Positions 1 to 12,778 of a stretch of DNA of 64,000 nt are shown piece by piece. Position numbers and translations under genes: made by a program. Position 1 is the stretch's first letter; every line of letters begins with the position of its first letter. Source of the DNA: Liolophura sinensis. Its lineage: Eukaryota; Mollusca; Polyplacophora; Chitonida; Chitonidae. The notes beneath the pieces were generated by a model, which did not search any database, was not told the origin of the DNA, and saw nothing but the letters and a program-made list of their open reading frames with translations. Where the stretch lies: assembly GCF_032854445.1 (NCBI RefSeq), contig NC_088295.1, positions 18,961,385-19,025,384 of the forward strand, in the 5' to 3' direction.

Positions 1-2283
1 TCTTGGCATCGGGATAGACCCTTCCGGCTACGACAAAAGTTTCCCGTCCAGGGTATATACATCATGTTATGCCGTTAGCCATTCGGTAACAAAAGATGGC
101 ATTTGCGTGTCTGTGGACAGCTGCGCAGCAGAGCGGCAAAACTCACTTTCAGTTAAACTTTTGTACGACGAGAAGAAGGCACGCAATCTGTGCATGTTAA
201 CGCGCAAGCATGCCACCAGTTAAAAACAGAGTTGTAACTATCTTTTGTTGCATACCCCGCATTTTATGCATAATTTAAGACATGGGCTTTAATTATAGAT
301 CCATAGATCTTACCATTGACGTGCAAAGATGTCAGAAACAATAGGGGACGATTTGAAATAGCTAAATGAAAAAAAGCATTAAAAAAAAACTGGATTTTCC
401 GAAGAAAATTATTGTTTATAAAGTTTATGTGATGTCTAAGTTCATTTATGTAAATGTGCCGCCCGAAGGGGAACTGGGTTTGGGTAATAAACGAGGAGAG
501 GCGCAGGTGCGCAGTCCGCAAAATAATATGAAGAATCAACAGAAGGCCAAATGGACGCTCGTTCTCAGATCTTGACCATTTGTTGAAATTGTAGATTTCC
601 TCGAGCACTAATGTAATTGTTGCGGTTGATCTGGGCAGATCCTAAAATTACTTTGCTCGGTAGAGTAATGGTTCAAGAAGTTGGGATCGGTTGAGATTCT
701 AGATCCTTTCTGAATCACCCGAGCCTAAAGCATGCTGACACTATTTACACCATACGTCCTGTTATGAGGAAAGTTGTGATATTATAGGTATAATTTTTGT
801 CAGATACTTTATCAATCAGACCATAGCCTATGAAAATATCAAACACTCAGTCTGATAAATGTGAAAACAAGCATAACTTGTAACTGAACCCACGAATATG
901 TAAGTCTCGATCGTAAGTATATGCTTTAATTAAATTTTTATATGACTACATACAAATACAAAAAATCATTAAGAAAAAGATTTTCCCCTTCTTATGGTAA
1001 CTCGTATATATGATGATATCGTCTTTCCTGTGACTGGTCACATTGCGTTAGTTCATAACAATGTTTTATGATATGAACGAGTGTGGAATCCATGATGAAA
1101 GTAAGAATATTATGTCAAACGAGATGTACAATTTTCTTAACTGTGTGTCAGTATCACCCCTTACGCATATGTACATTTATATGTGTAGCTAAATGTTCAT
1201 GTATATTTTAAGATTATTATTATTTTAACTCTGTTGGAAGCCAGTGTGCCAATTAGGATGTTGTGAGTAGACATCGCGATATAGAATTACACTTTGGTGT
1301 TGCATATTAGTACCTTGCAGAAGACGGGCTGTAGAGATCTCCATTTGTAAAATTTAATAGTGTTTAGTATGCGCGGAATGTGTTGATTTGGCGTTAACAA
1401 CGCCAGGGATGAGCAAAAGACCAGCTATGTATCTGCTTTCGGAACAAGACAGTCAGCTTGGCGCTAGGTCTACAACGATTTCTACGCCGTTGTAATGAAA
1501 TTGGTGATTACATTATTTTGTTAATGATGGCTATTTGTTCATTTGGTCGCGAAATTATTCTTTGGGGAATGGGAAAGCAGGTTTTACCACAATAGGGTGG
1601 GTTCATGTGTGGCTATTTCACAGATGAATGGCGCTATTACGTGAGAAATTAATGCGATTACTGCCTTTTGCTTCATCCACCTGTTTTCGCAGCCACTTTG
1701 TGACAGATAGCGGATATCGCTAGATCCTGCCCCCATCTGTCAATCATGAAGAGGCCCGCTGGGCGAACCAATGGCTTGAAAGAATCGCTTGTCACAAACA
1801 GACCAATCGTTACCGCCTTGATGCTGCAGATCGATTGATTCGCATAAATCAGCAATAATGGCCAGGAGTTTCGGGATTAGATTTACCATGGCTTTGATCG
1901 GCATCAAAAACTCACTATTGGCTTATAGCGACTTGGATGTAAGGCCTGTCGTAAGCGTTATGGAATTCATTTCGGATCCAGAAGAATTTAGAAGGAATTA
2001 CTTGAAGTTCTTATGAACAACTCTTCTTTTTGAAAAGGAGCATTTTCTCAACAAGATCGTATGTCTGGTTATGGTGTTGAAAAAGGAACTTCTCCCACAT
2101 CAGTGAAGAGAGTGTTTTCGTTTCTCATTTTGGATGAATAGAGAGCTACCTTCATTGACTGGTTTCCAATAATTAGGTGCCATGATTGAACAGGCAGTTT
2201 TGAACTCATGAACTGTTGTATACGAACCGTAGTCAGGCTTCACTAACTCTCCTTCTCATTCCGCCAACTTTGTCTTTTTTCAG
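1..2283. other. Upstream region of VAChT, no gene recognised
   Basis: AT-rich DNA with only short, unconvincing open frames. Because the VAChT exon begins after a splice acceptor at 2283, this stretch probably holds intron, and possibly an upstream non-coding exon of the cholinergic locus. I cannot point to that exon or to a promoter from the sequence alone. Confidence 0.4.
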
Positions 2284-2418
2284 ACACTGCCCATGAAAGA
2301 AGTTGATGTGACTTAGTTGGCGGCAGGTTTTAAGAAATCTTGAGGGACGAACCTTGACGATTGGGGAAAAGATTTTGGAATATACGTGAGTTGGCGCGTG
2401 AGAGAGGAGAAGGTCAAA
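2284..2418 (+). other. Probable 5' UTR of VAChT, after a splice acceptor
   Basis: A good pyrimidine tract followed by AG ends at 2283, so the VAChT exon probably starts at 2284. In other animals VAChT and ChAT transcripts share non-coding 5' exons that splice alternatively to one or the other. This acceptor fits that scheme, but the donor exon is not identified. The leader carries a 7-codon upstream ORF at 2293-2316. Confidence 0.5.
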
Positions 2419-4104
2419 ATGAGGGGCTACTTAACCAAGGAGTATATAACTGGGCTGTATGACAAATTCGATGAAAAAATCCACGACCCCAAATCACAAA
2501 GACGATTGGTTCTCTTGGTGGTCTGTATAGCACTGCTTCTTGATAATATGTTATATATGGTTATAGTGCCCATTATACCAAATATCCTTTCACCAAAAGG
2601 AGCTCAGGTCACTTCGAAAGTAGATGACCTTCCCAAAGTGAACTATTCTAATTGTAACTATACAGCAACTGGAACCACATTTTCTTATTGTAACTACACT
2701 CTAGTTGGAAATAGTTCAAAGAGGCACTATGTAGTGACAAAACCAAAGGAAAGGCGAATCCTTGATCTTCCCCCACCCCCAATTGACATGGGAGCGAATG
2801 ACGCAGCAATTGGGGTGTTGTTTGCTTCTAAAGCTATTCTACAGCTTATAGTGAATCCGTTCACAGGAACTCTCATTGACAGGATCGGATATGACACGCC
2901 AATGATGATAGGTTTAATAATCATATTTCTATCCACGACAACTTTTGCTTTAGGGGAAAGTTATGCTGTTCTCTTCGCGGCTCGCAGTTTACAAGGTCTT
3001 GGTTCAGCATTTGCCGACACTTCCGGTTTGGCCATGATAGCTGATCGTTTCACCGAAGAAGCAGAAAGAACTAAAGCCCTGGGTATCGCTTTAGCCTTCA
3101 TATCATTCGGTTGCTTGGTGGCCCCGCCCTTCGGCGGGGTACTGTATGAATTCGCGGGTAAGGTGGTCCCCTTCATGCTCCTTGCATTGCTCTCACTACT
3201 TGACTGTTTGTTGCTGTTTTTCCTCATGAAACCCATGCGTGCTAAGCGAGCTTTGATGACACAAGAGGAACGCCCGCAGGGTACCCCAATTTACCGTTTA
3301 CTGATGGACCCGTACATCGCTGTTACAGCAGGAGCCTTAGCTATGTCCAACGTATCTCTGGCTTTCCTGGAACCCACCATATCCATATGGATGAAGGAAA
3401 CCATGGACGCCTCTGCTTGGGAGATGGGTTTTGTATGGCTGCCGGCTTTCATCCCACATATTACAGGTGTATACTTGACTGTGAAGCTGTCTAGGAATTA
3501 TCCCAAGTACATGTGGTTATTGGCAGCTGCCGGACTAGCTATGGAAGGTTTATTCTGTGGGATAATCCCATTCGCAAAAGCCTTTGGTGTCTTAATAGCT
3601 CCAATCATGGGCATCTGTTTTGGGATTGCATTAGTGGATACAGCGCTTTTGCCTACATTGGGCTACCTTGTTGATGTCCGCCATGTTTCCGTGTATGGCA
3701 GTGTCTACGCCATTGCGGACATATCCTACTCGTTGGCCTACGCCTTTGGTCCCATCCTGGCAGGGAGCATTGTGGTCTCGATCGGTTTTCTTTGGCTGAA
3801 CATGCTGATAATGATCAGTAACGTAGTCTATGCGCCGGCCCTATATGCTCTCAGAAACATGTATCTGTACAAACCTTTCGATGATGAGAACGACATGTTG
3901 GTAGATGAGCCTCAAAGTAAGCATTACCAAACTTACATGCGCAATGATTCAGTGGGTGAACCACCTATCGACGGAAAAGAAGACAAAATCCAGCTGTCCA
4001 TGGGGGACGACCCTTACAACTGGCCTCCCAGCAAGCGTGTTAGGCAGCAAGATGAGGCTGGGGGCAGAGACGGATTTTTCTATCAACAATACAATGTTCG
4101 TTAA
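2419..4104 (+). CDS. SLC18A3: Vesicular acetylcholine transporter (VAChT), single exon
   Basis: A 561-residue proton/acetylcholine antiporter of the SLC18 branch of the major facilitator superfamily. It loads acetylcholine into synaptic vesicles. The first ATG of the frame is at 2419; the frame is open upstream only from a GTG at 2386. Visible features are a cytosolic N-terminus, TM1 at about 29-54 with Asp42, a long luminal loop with four N-glycosylation sequons (N75, N80, N92, N98), TM2 from about 128, the motif NPFTGTLIDRIGYD at 146-159, RSLQGLGSAFADTSG at 189-203, and membrane aspartates D407 and D434, which match those needed for transport in vertebrate VAChT. The cytosolic tail (about 485-561) has an acidic stretch with M-L-V-D-E-P, like the vertebrate dileucine trafficking region. 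The length is normal and the gene is intronless, as VAChT usually is. It lies 7.2 kb upstream of ChAT on the same strand. The related VMAT is less likely because the gene is nested at ChAT. Confidence 0.96.
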   Translation: MRGYLTKEYITGLYDKFDEKIHDPKSQRRLVLLVVCIALLLDNMLYMVIVPIIPNILSPKGAQVTSKVDDLPKVNYSNCNYTATGTTFSYCNYTLVGNSSKRHYVVTKPKERRILDLPPPPIDMGANDAAIGVLFASKAILQLIVNPFTGTLIDRIGYDTPMMIGLIIIFLSTTTFALGESYAVLFAARSLQGLGSAFADTSGLAMIADRFTEEAERTKALGIALAFISFGCLVAPPFGGVLYEFAGKVVPFMLLALLSLLDCLLLFFLMKPMRAKRALMTQEERPQGTPIYRLLMDPYIAVTAGALAMSNVSLAFLEPTISIWMKETMDASAWEMGFVWLPAFIPHITGVYLTVKLSRNYPKYMWLLAAAGLAMEGLFCGIIPFAKAFGVLIAPIMGICFGIALVDTALLPTLGYLVDVRHVSVYGSVYAIADISYSLAYAFGPILAGSIVVSIGFLWLNMLIMISNVVYAPALYALRNMYLYKPFDDENDMLVDEPQSKHYQTYMRNDSVGEPPIDGKEDKIQLSMGDDPYNWPPSKRVRQQDEAGGRDGFFYQQYNVR

Positions 4105-4765
4105 AATTCCATAAATGTAAATTTAGTAATAATTCCTGTGACATTGAAAGTTCACCAAGAAAATGTTTTCGCCTCGGAACGCATAAGTTCTTGGTAATTG
4201 CTATGAAGTTATGGACTGATTCCGAAAGGTGATTGTTTTCTCATTTAAATGCTGCCATCTTGCTTTTAGATAAAAAACTTTTTCTCTTAAGACGAATTCA
4301 GATGGACGTTCATGAGAAGTCATGTCCAACAAAACTACTGCGGCCAGTTTCGCAAAACTTCGTACACATATTTCAATCCCTAAGTTACGCCCCCTCACGG
4401 AGATAAAACATAGGCTGCGTATACTTAAGGAGAAAATATGAGGAAGAATTTTTACGAAAGCGAAACCGGATGCGTAAATGTATTGGAATTTGACAGTGAA
4501 TGTACAGAAAGAAAACCGCATACAGGCGGGTGTTCACTTGTCTCGAATAATATATGGCATCATTTATGTATAACGGAATCATTTGACTCAATTCAATAAC
4601 CACAAGAATTGCCTTTGTGCAAATTATAATATTGTATCTATATGTGTTATTTCATAAATATTATGTCTATTGCTTGATCTATATAATTTTTCCTTGATGT
4701 TAAATATAAGATGTTTCCTGTTTCCACAATTTTATTACATATTCTATTGCGATAAGTTAGCAGGA

Positions 4766-4771
4766 AATAAA
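4766..4771 (+). terminator. Candidate poly(A) signal of VAChT
   Basis: An AATAAA hexamer lies about 660 nt after the VAChT stop, in AT-rich sequence. It is the first canonical hexamer I noticed downstream. Its use is inferred. Confidence 0.35.
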
Positions 4772-7576
4772 CTGTGAAGACATCTTCACTGTCTTAGTTC
4801 ATATTCAGCATATCTGACTTTCTTACGTTTATCGTTCGTTGAATTCCTTAGACTTATTGATCTAAACTAATGACAGCAGTAGTGAACATGAGGAGATAAC
4901 AGAAATCAAGCAACTCTCACAGAAAAACAGAGTGTTTGGATAGACTTCTACATAAGAAGGAGGATTCACGGGACAGGCCTGTAGCTGTACATAAGCAGAC
5001 GAGTGGTTGCAGGATGTGCATACCATTCACTTAAATCATCCACACATCATGTGGTCAGATTCAGTATATGGACTAGGATTCACAGAAAATCTGAAAACAA
5101 TTTCTAAGTTATAGGGTAGCGATCATGTATGAGATCATGATATCAGAGATCAAAATCATTACATAATTAAAATTTGTTTCCTGTTAATTCAAATTTATAT
5201 CGTTGATAGGTGACATTAGTTAACCTTAACGCGTGTATGTACATATCCATAGAGGAAGGGTTTCACATATTTTCAACAAGTTATCTGTGGTCTCTGCAAA
5301 GAAAAATGCTTTGAAGTTCCTTACAAGTTAAAAACATATCGACAAGCTTCTACAAACTCGCCCCCAGTCATGTTAATTCGATTCTTGTGAACAGTTTAAC
5401 ACAGACTTCGGAAATCCACGACCCTTTATGTCTGCGTCTTGATGTCTGATAAGGCACTAGTACTCACTGAGATCTACATACCCGGTTTGAAAGCCAACGC
5501 TTTATGAGTCATATTACAACTCCAGACATTAGGAACAGGGATAAGTGTGTTAATAAGGAATTAACTCCGAACAACTCTGTGGAGAATTGTGGCGACGTCT
5601 CCAGTTGACTCCACTGCCGCTGGCCTATTGCCATAGTCCACATCGAGATACCAGTACAAATTGTTTTCCTGTTTTTTTCTAATAGTTTTGCAACTCAGTT
5701 TTGCAAGCGTGTACAGTTTCTGTTTAAAAACAGGGGTAATTTAATACGTCTTTTGATTAACATCTGCAGAAGAGGTTGCTTTGTAGAGAAATATTACTAA
5801 ATTGCGTTTGTTTCTGACTGTTTTATTAGCACGGTATTCGAAACGGCCAGGGGAAAGTAATCTATCAAATAGATTGTCGGAATTTTTGCCATATTCCTCT
5901 AAAAAGATCGAAGAAATCGAAGACAATTTAAGATGTCTGTAGTTTTGTCTCTAGGCAACGCTACATGTCCCGCACTAATTCCCCGTGTAGTATTTGTTCA
6001 GATTCCCAGTGCTGCTGAGAAATAGACGCGGCACGAGCTCGAGGACGCTTATTTGATCATACCCCGGGTGCGTATTATTCACTGTATGCGCCGAACAAAT
6101 ATGTCCCACAATTGCAAACAGAAACACTCTTACGTGAATTAGTGTGCCCAAGACGTGTTAAGTGATTGCAGGCAGATCCTAGTCAACTCCACTCCAGCCT
6201 GTCAGGAACAATAGCTTGTTTCCAGGCACATGGCGGGTGAAGAGAACAGCGCAGTGGACTGTGCACGGAAGGCGCCTTTGCCGAACAGAACCTATTAGAA
6301 TCGGCATCGGAAATATTAATTCTGAGTTAGTCAACAGGAGGAAATCGCTAGAGGTAGGCGTATCCGTCAAGCATAGGTTTACGGTTATACAAAATAACTA
6401 ACAGCTAAGACCAGCCTTTGCAATAAACTGACGTGTAACACTTTACAGCTCTATTAGTTTTAGCATCTGTCTTATGACGGCCAGACACACTCACTCTTTT
6501 GTCAGTTAACATACTGCTAGTTATTGCTTCTGATGGCAAAAATCTTTTACCAGATTACTCCCAATTAATCTAATGGGATTATGAGCATTATGGAAACAAA
6601 CATTGCGAGCTGTTTCCTGTATCCCCAACAGACAGTGAAGTAGGGTCAACAGTCACACTTTTTGGTACCACATGAATGAGTTATGAAAATCAGCTGCAAT
6701 GATTAAGAACGTTACACACTGTATGAAAGTACGACCATAAAAAGTTTAATGGGTCATTGAAAAGACAACACTTTGAAAAGAGAAAAATCTAAAAAGAGAA
6801 GTTTCGTCCAAAGTCTTTTTGTGTAATATATAGGTATGGCCTAAAACATTGACTACATCCAAGCAAAAATGTCAGGTCCTTGGTTCACCAATGTAAATAT
6901 CAACAATCAAGTACTTATTTTAAAAAAGCTCAGTTGTTGTCCAGTGGCTGTGCCTAGACATAAACACCGATAGCTCAGTGCCGGTGTATCCTATATCAGT
7001 CTTAGGTGACATTAACTTATAGACTTTAATTGCGTCCGTATGGCGTCCCCGAGGTCTTAAATTTTACCAGTCTCATAACAAAAGTTAACCAGACAAGAGA
7101 AGGAAATGGCGAAGTGTATTTTATGGACGGATTACAGGTAGTGTATGTCTACAAATTACCACCGTTATCCAGGGTGCCGATAAAGAACTTTCTGATCTCA
7201 TCCAGGAAAGGTCTCGGCCCCAACTATCAGGGGACTGGATGTGCAATTAAGTATTTGGAGAAACGGGAGGAAATTTCTACCTTTGCGTTAATCAAGTCCT
7301 TAACAACCCCTGTAACGAGTCCGTTCGATCGATAACAGTGCCCATTAACTTCTGCACTGGATCGAAACCAGCGTTCACTTTTAATCTCAACACCCAATCT
7401 TTTATTCTGACCTATCGCTGATTGATAGTGGAGATAAAATTTAGAACAATGTAAATCCTTACCAATCGTTAGACCAAGTCCCGCAAAAAGGCTGGGTGCA
7501 AAAACCTCGTGAAATAAAATTAACCCCAAATAACTGAGCATCCTAAAGAACGTTTTCACGGGCAATTCACTTAAAT

Positions 7577-7584
7577 TGACGTCA
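7577..7584. promoter_or_regulatory. CRE palindrome TGACGTCA
   Basis: A perfect cAMP response element palindrome (CREB/ATF family site) between VAChT and ChAT. The motif is seen; function is inferred only. Confidence 0.3.
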
Positions 7585-8491
7585 GGGAACTACAAAAGGT
7601 GTGTGTGTGATGAATGACCGGAAGGCTGCAGTAGGGTCGTCCTGCCTCCAGAGATGGGTCAATCCTGTGGGCCAGAGCAGCCCACCGATCCATTGAGTAC
7701 TGGACAATCTCAAACCTGATTTCCGATGCTAATAGCGCAACTTATACTACTCACATTCTTCGGTTTCAAAAGTTGTCGCATATCAAAAAATATTTCTTGG
7801 GTAAAGCCCGTAACCTGGCGGAATGAGGATTCTGCACGTCTTTTCTTTACATAGCCCGCACACTTGTTATCTCCTCCTCCATTCCATGCAGCATTGACAA
7901 GTCTTTCAAAGGAAAATAATTACAGCATTTGAGGCCTGCAAATCCGCGAGCTCACAAAGAGCTGCTGGTTTCTCTGGGGCCTGTTCGATAAGATACACGT
8001 GTCCCCATTCCCACACTGCAATATTACTACAAAGTACAGGCCTTTGACATGCTAAAAGATAAAATCTGCTTGCCAGCTGACATGGTCGATTTTCATCGGA
8101 GTAAACAAGAATTATAAGCGACGTATGACAGGATTCCACCAAGGTTTTACAATTGGAAAATTCACCAAAGTGAAAAATAATTGACGGTATCTTTCCTTTA
8201 TCACAAATAAGAATGCATAATCATGTCATAAGATAGTTTGTTCGCCCAAGAGATGTAATCTGAAATCAAATCCAATGTTTTATCCATGATTTCAAGTGAT
8301 GGTTTCAGAACACCTACATTCAGTTGTCAATAATCAACAACAAGAATGAATGTAGCGCCTGATTGACAGCAGTTTATACTTATACTGGTACGCTAAACAA
8401 GCAAACTTTGTTTTAATATTCTTACGTCACTTTTCAGATGTATTGTTTGATCATCTACAGAACGTTGCATTTTTAAACCGCCTTTGAACAG

Positions 8492-8520
8492 ACAAACAAA
8501 CAAATAAACAAACAAACAAA
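8492..8520. repeat. (AAAC/AAAT)n simple repeat
   Basis: A short run of acaaacaaat-type tetranucleotide units. Nearby sequence to about 9000 is also rich in AAC and CAA. Confidence 0.7.
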
Positions 8521-8639
8521 GAATTCATTCAGAATTTAACTAAAACACCCAAACCAACAAAGAAAGAAACAGAGTGCTTCTACAATGGCAAGCAAATAAA
8601 CAGGTATCACGAAAATACACAGCGCCCCGTCAAATAAAG

Positions 8640-8795
8640 CCAACTAACAAATAGGAAGTTGCATTATTCAGCACACCCAAAAACAAACAGGACGTTCCAT
8701 TCATGTGCAAGGCAACAAACAAATAGGACCTTCCATTAATCAGCATGCTAACAAAGCAATAGAACGTTTAATCTATCAGCATTCCAACAAACACA
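8640..8795. repeat. Degenerate ~36-bp tandem repeat, about 4 units
   Basis: Units contain 'aacaaataggacgttccatt'-like text at 8646, 8682, 8718 and about 8750, each followed by a variant of 'atcagcatgc'. Spacing is about 36 bp and the units are diverged, so the array is old. Confidence 0.55.
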
Positions 8796-11371
8796 TATAT
8801 TTCAAAATCCCAAACCCCAAGCGATGAACGAATCTTTCTTCGAACCCAAGGAAACAAATAAACATGCAGGCTGCTACAACAAACTCTAAAGCGAACTAAT
8901 AAAGTGCACCATCAAACAATCATTAACCCTAAACACTCAAAAGCAACAATCTGTTTGCATAATAGCTACACCGGCTATAACAAATATTTATTCCCAAGCC
9001 CCCCTTCCCCAACCCCACCTCCAAAAAATTACAATTAAACGGTAAAACGGGAAAAATGAATACATTATATCACGATATACTAGACTCCAACAAAAAGTTA
9101 CACATTGGGGCTGTGGTGGACTTGAGAAAACTTAGCCTATTCGTGGACAGCCAATAGGTAGCTTCGTCAGATGGGAAGTGGTTTAATTCGGATATCGTAA
9201 GAATAGTTTAAGTCTCAGATGTATTCAATTCATTTTCACCCGTCTCGACGGTAACAGGCGAGCTGCCCGCACGACTAGACTCTAATGGAGCTCGACCCAT
9301 CCTCATATCCCCAATGGCTTTGCGAGCTCAGCAGTGATTAATCTTATGGTAATATTGATCAAGACTATAAGGGAATCATAGGCCGCACCGAAAATCAACT
9401 TTAATAGAGGAATTTATGGAAGCTAATCCAGCGTGTAGTTGAAAGCGGAAGTGGTTTCTCTGACTCTAGCCAAGCAAGCTATCCAAGGCTGTGTGAGGAT
9501 ATTCCTTGTTTATTCAAACCTCTGTCACACTGTGGTTGTTGAGAACCCGCGTCTTTTCGCGCCAGGGAACAGGACAGAAACTCGGGAAGACCGAGTGGAT
9601 TGAAGATGTAAATGATTTGCGCAGGGACACTTTGAATCGATCGTCCAGAATTAGCCGACGTAAAAGGATGTAGACAATTATGTTGGCACTTTCCGCTCCA
9701 CACCGCCAGCCCTGTTACAGCCTGGGCTGCTCGTTGTCGTCGCTTGATGAAATTCCGCTGCACAATTTGTAGTTAATAAACCAACAAATTTTGTAACTGC
9801 AGTTGTGTCTCACGCTCCAGCAGCCCGGTGAACAGTGACAATTGGTGGTGATCATCATGACCCTGATCAAAGGGCGCCTGAGTCACGCAGAGAAAGTCAA
9901 TAGACTACCGCAGCTTACGTGTGAAGGCGCTTATACCGCTTATTGTCTTGCTACCATGTGCTGCTCTGTCACGATCGCACACCTAGTGAATAATCAACTA
10001 TAATTTACCATGTAATTGACTACATTGTCTATAATCTATGTAAAAACTAGATTTCTTCATTAAATGTTTCTTAATGAGTTGAATATCACCATTTTGAATA
10101 ACCGTCATCGTACTCGAGTATCATGGTTAAAGCCTTGTCTTTAATATGAATTTGTATTTTATGAACTCTAAAGTATATTACTGTTACTGTTTTCGCTATT
10201 ATCATTCTGCTCACTTCCTTATTTACAAACCCCCATTCAGATAATTTGCCCTCGCACCTTTCTCGGCGTGTTACGTTGCTTTGGACATTACTTTTATCGT
10301 ATTGCTGTTTGTTTTTGCCCCCGCTATACGTTAGTGCTACCACACTGGAACGCCATGCCGAAGGCAACAGGCATGCCGTATCAGCCGGTTATATTATACC
10401 GACACACCCAGTGTGCTTGCCCTATCATTTCATAAAGAAGAAAGTAACCTACTGAAATTTTCAATTTTTTAATCCTCACCCGAAAAATTCTGTAAAGTAA
10501 CAGCTTCGTCGATTATCTTCCTATGGTGATTTCATTATTGACAAATACGTCAACATACAATCCCTTCCTAGTTTGAAAAATATTTTGTAAAATCGGATAA
10601 TTTACAGTTATAACCAGCCGTGTCTGCAACGCTCCTTACAGTGTGCTTTCATAAGTTTTGATTTCGTTTATCGGTGACACGTTTGTAACTTAAAACGTGT
10701 GTAACAACGAACATTAATTCCCTCAAAAGTGACTTCAGCTCATTTGGAAGGGTTTAATGATGGAATCTTCTGGTTTCGGATGTTGAACAGATGATGTTTA
10801 TTAGGGTGACAGCAATAGTTATCCCGCCATGGAAGGCTACAATCAGCTTTAAAGTGACAACTAAAGTGTAAACGATCTCATTTTGCAGGTGGTTGTTACC
10901 AAACGAAGTTCACAACAATTGCCAGCCTCGTTAGTATTGAGATCAGGACGGGGCTTCGTGAATAGATTGTTCAGTCTAATTAACATAAAGTCTTCAGCCC
11001 AGGAGGGGAGCTCCGTAAACAGGATTGCTCAAATGTAGCTTCTAAATGAACGTATTCACTAAACTGTTGAGCTAATTTTTAAATTTGTCTAGGGATGAAT
11101 TGATGCCATATGTTGCAGACTGTACTGTAGAGTTATGTTAGCTTCCTTCGGACAAGCGTCACGTAACAGATCAATTCCTTGTCATTTCATGCTGCCATGT
11201 AAGCTTATAAATCCACGCACATATGTATGTTGCACAGAGAAGGCGATAGCCTGAGGTAAGGGTGGCCAGAACGGAGTGGTTGTCAAGTTCTGACTGTGTT
11301 TAGCCTAAATCCAACCAAAACCCAACGGGGCCTTAAATTGCAGTAGAACTCATTTATTTCGTTTCTTTCAG

Positions 11372-11642
11372 ACATGGAGTGGAGCTCTAAAAAGGTGCCT
11401 GCGTGTTGGTGACAATGGCCTTGTTGAAGATAGAAGCAGCTTTCCCCAGCTAGAAAGACAACACCCTAGCCTGAAGCTACTACATAACCATTGGTTAGTA
11501 ATTCCTTCTAATCTACATTAATGATCAACAAGAACTCAAGACGGCATATTTATAGAGAAGCTGTGCTGAATACAAGCTTGTCTCAGGAATCTGCAGAACT
11601 TTAAGGAAACAGAGTGTGATTGGGAGGCTGAGTTTCGGCAAA
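11372..11642 (+). other. Probable ChAT 5' UTR with three upstream ORFs
   Basis: A pyrimidine-rich acceptor (gtttctttcag) ends at 11371, so the exon carrying the ChAT start probably begins at 11372. The leader holds three short upstream ORFs: 11374-11412 (12 codons plus stop), 11415-11453 (12 plus stop) and 11521-11604 (27 plus stop). An in-frame TAG at 11553 closes the main frame upstream of the ATG at 11643. Confidence 0.45.
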
Positions 11643-11723
11643 ATGACGACGAGTCACGTGAAGGAATATGTAAAAAGAGTGGCCTCCATCGATCAAGAGG
11701 CGTACCCGGCCTGGAACCTAGAG
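11643..11723 (+). CDS. CHAT: ChAT coding exon 1 (residues 1-27)
   Basis: Encodes the N-terminal 27 residues, ending A-Y-P-A-W-N-L-E, then the donor GAG|gtatgt. The exon ends in phase 0, as exon 2 needs. It is present once; the duplicated block does not include it. ChAT N-termini vary, so the call rests on position, phase and splice sites rather than on strong similarity. Confidence 0.65.
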
Positions 11724-12718
11724 GTATGTAACTTTCTAGTCTGCCTACATCGATTTTATAACAGACATCACACCTACTTTGCTATGAAACAAAATATGTG
11801 TCTGGTTAAATAAATCTTGCTTAAGCCTAGGAAACAATATTTGGAACACCCACCATAAGATCCCTTACTTTTATTCGTTATTTGTTACTGATATTAAGGT
11901 TACACGGCCTATTCTTACATTTCCACATAACAGATACACGTGAAGGCACGAAACATGAAACAGCATATACCTAACTATAGGCTGCTAAGTTGACAACTTG
12001 GTTAAAAGGCCTATATGCATTCCGAACGTACTTAAAATATATTACATAATAACTATAATGGTTAATTAGGTGCTAACTTGACAAGTATGTGTTCTCTTGT
12101 TTACTGCACTCTTGGCAGACCATGTTTCAGGCCAGTGCACTAACAGTTAAACTACAAGACATTCCATTTGCATATTTTAAGATTTTAAAGATACGATTAT
12201 CCGCTGAATTTTATTATCCTTGGTTCCTCTCACCATTCTCGTGGAGTGAGGCAAATATGCAATACACAATCGTTTAATACTAAATGACAAATTTCACGTA
12301 AATTTCTGACATCATAATGGTTGTTTTTTCTTTTCATGATTTCGTCCTAATTTTTTGCATTCCGAGTTCTTTGGTGGTTTGTGTTCAAAATATTTTGGAT
12401 ATTATCTTGTGATTACTAACCCGGAACGTTCATTATATGGTTGACGATTTTTATACAAATGTCTGGTACAATGTCTAAATTAAATTTAATTTAAGTAAGC
12501 CGTAATGTTCTGATACTGTTGTCGTTACGTTTGACCAGCTCTGGCGTCTGACTGTATCTGAAATATAATGTCCCCCAGCCCAAGCTTAGATGGGACGTGC
12601 TGGTGCACTTATATGGAATGTTTGGAAAGCACTCCTACTCACATTGTAATGGGTTATTGACTCATGATACACGCTGGAAACAGGTCAGCCCACATGTATT
12701 TTGCCTGGATGTTACAAT

Positions 12719-12778
<60 letters not shown>

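Larger units (their letters stand above)
4105..11371. other. VAChT 3' UTR and spacer/intron up to ChAT exon 1
   Basis: After the VAChT 3' UTR this 7-kb stretch holds no recognisable coding sequence. The few frames near 100 codons lack family motifs. It includes an (AAAC)n-like run and a degenerate 36-bp repeat (separate entries) and a TGACGTCA palindrome at 7577. In the usual cholinergic locus it would be part of the ChAT first intron. Confidence 0.5.

Noticed and set aside
2386-2418. GTG start extending VAChT by 11 codons
   Set aside because: The ATG at 2419 gives the usual N-terminus and length, and animal genes rarely start at GTG.
6216-10455. Several frames of 60-112 codons between VAChT and ChAT
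   Set aside because: No family motifs, no splice context and AT-rich composition; within the expected range of chance open frames.
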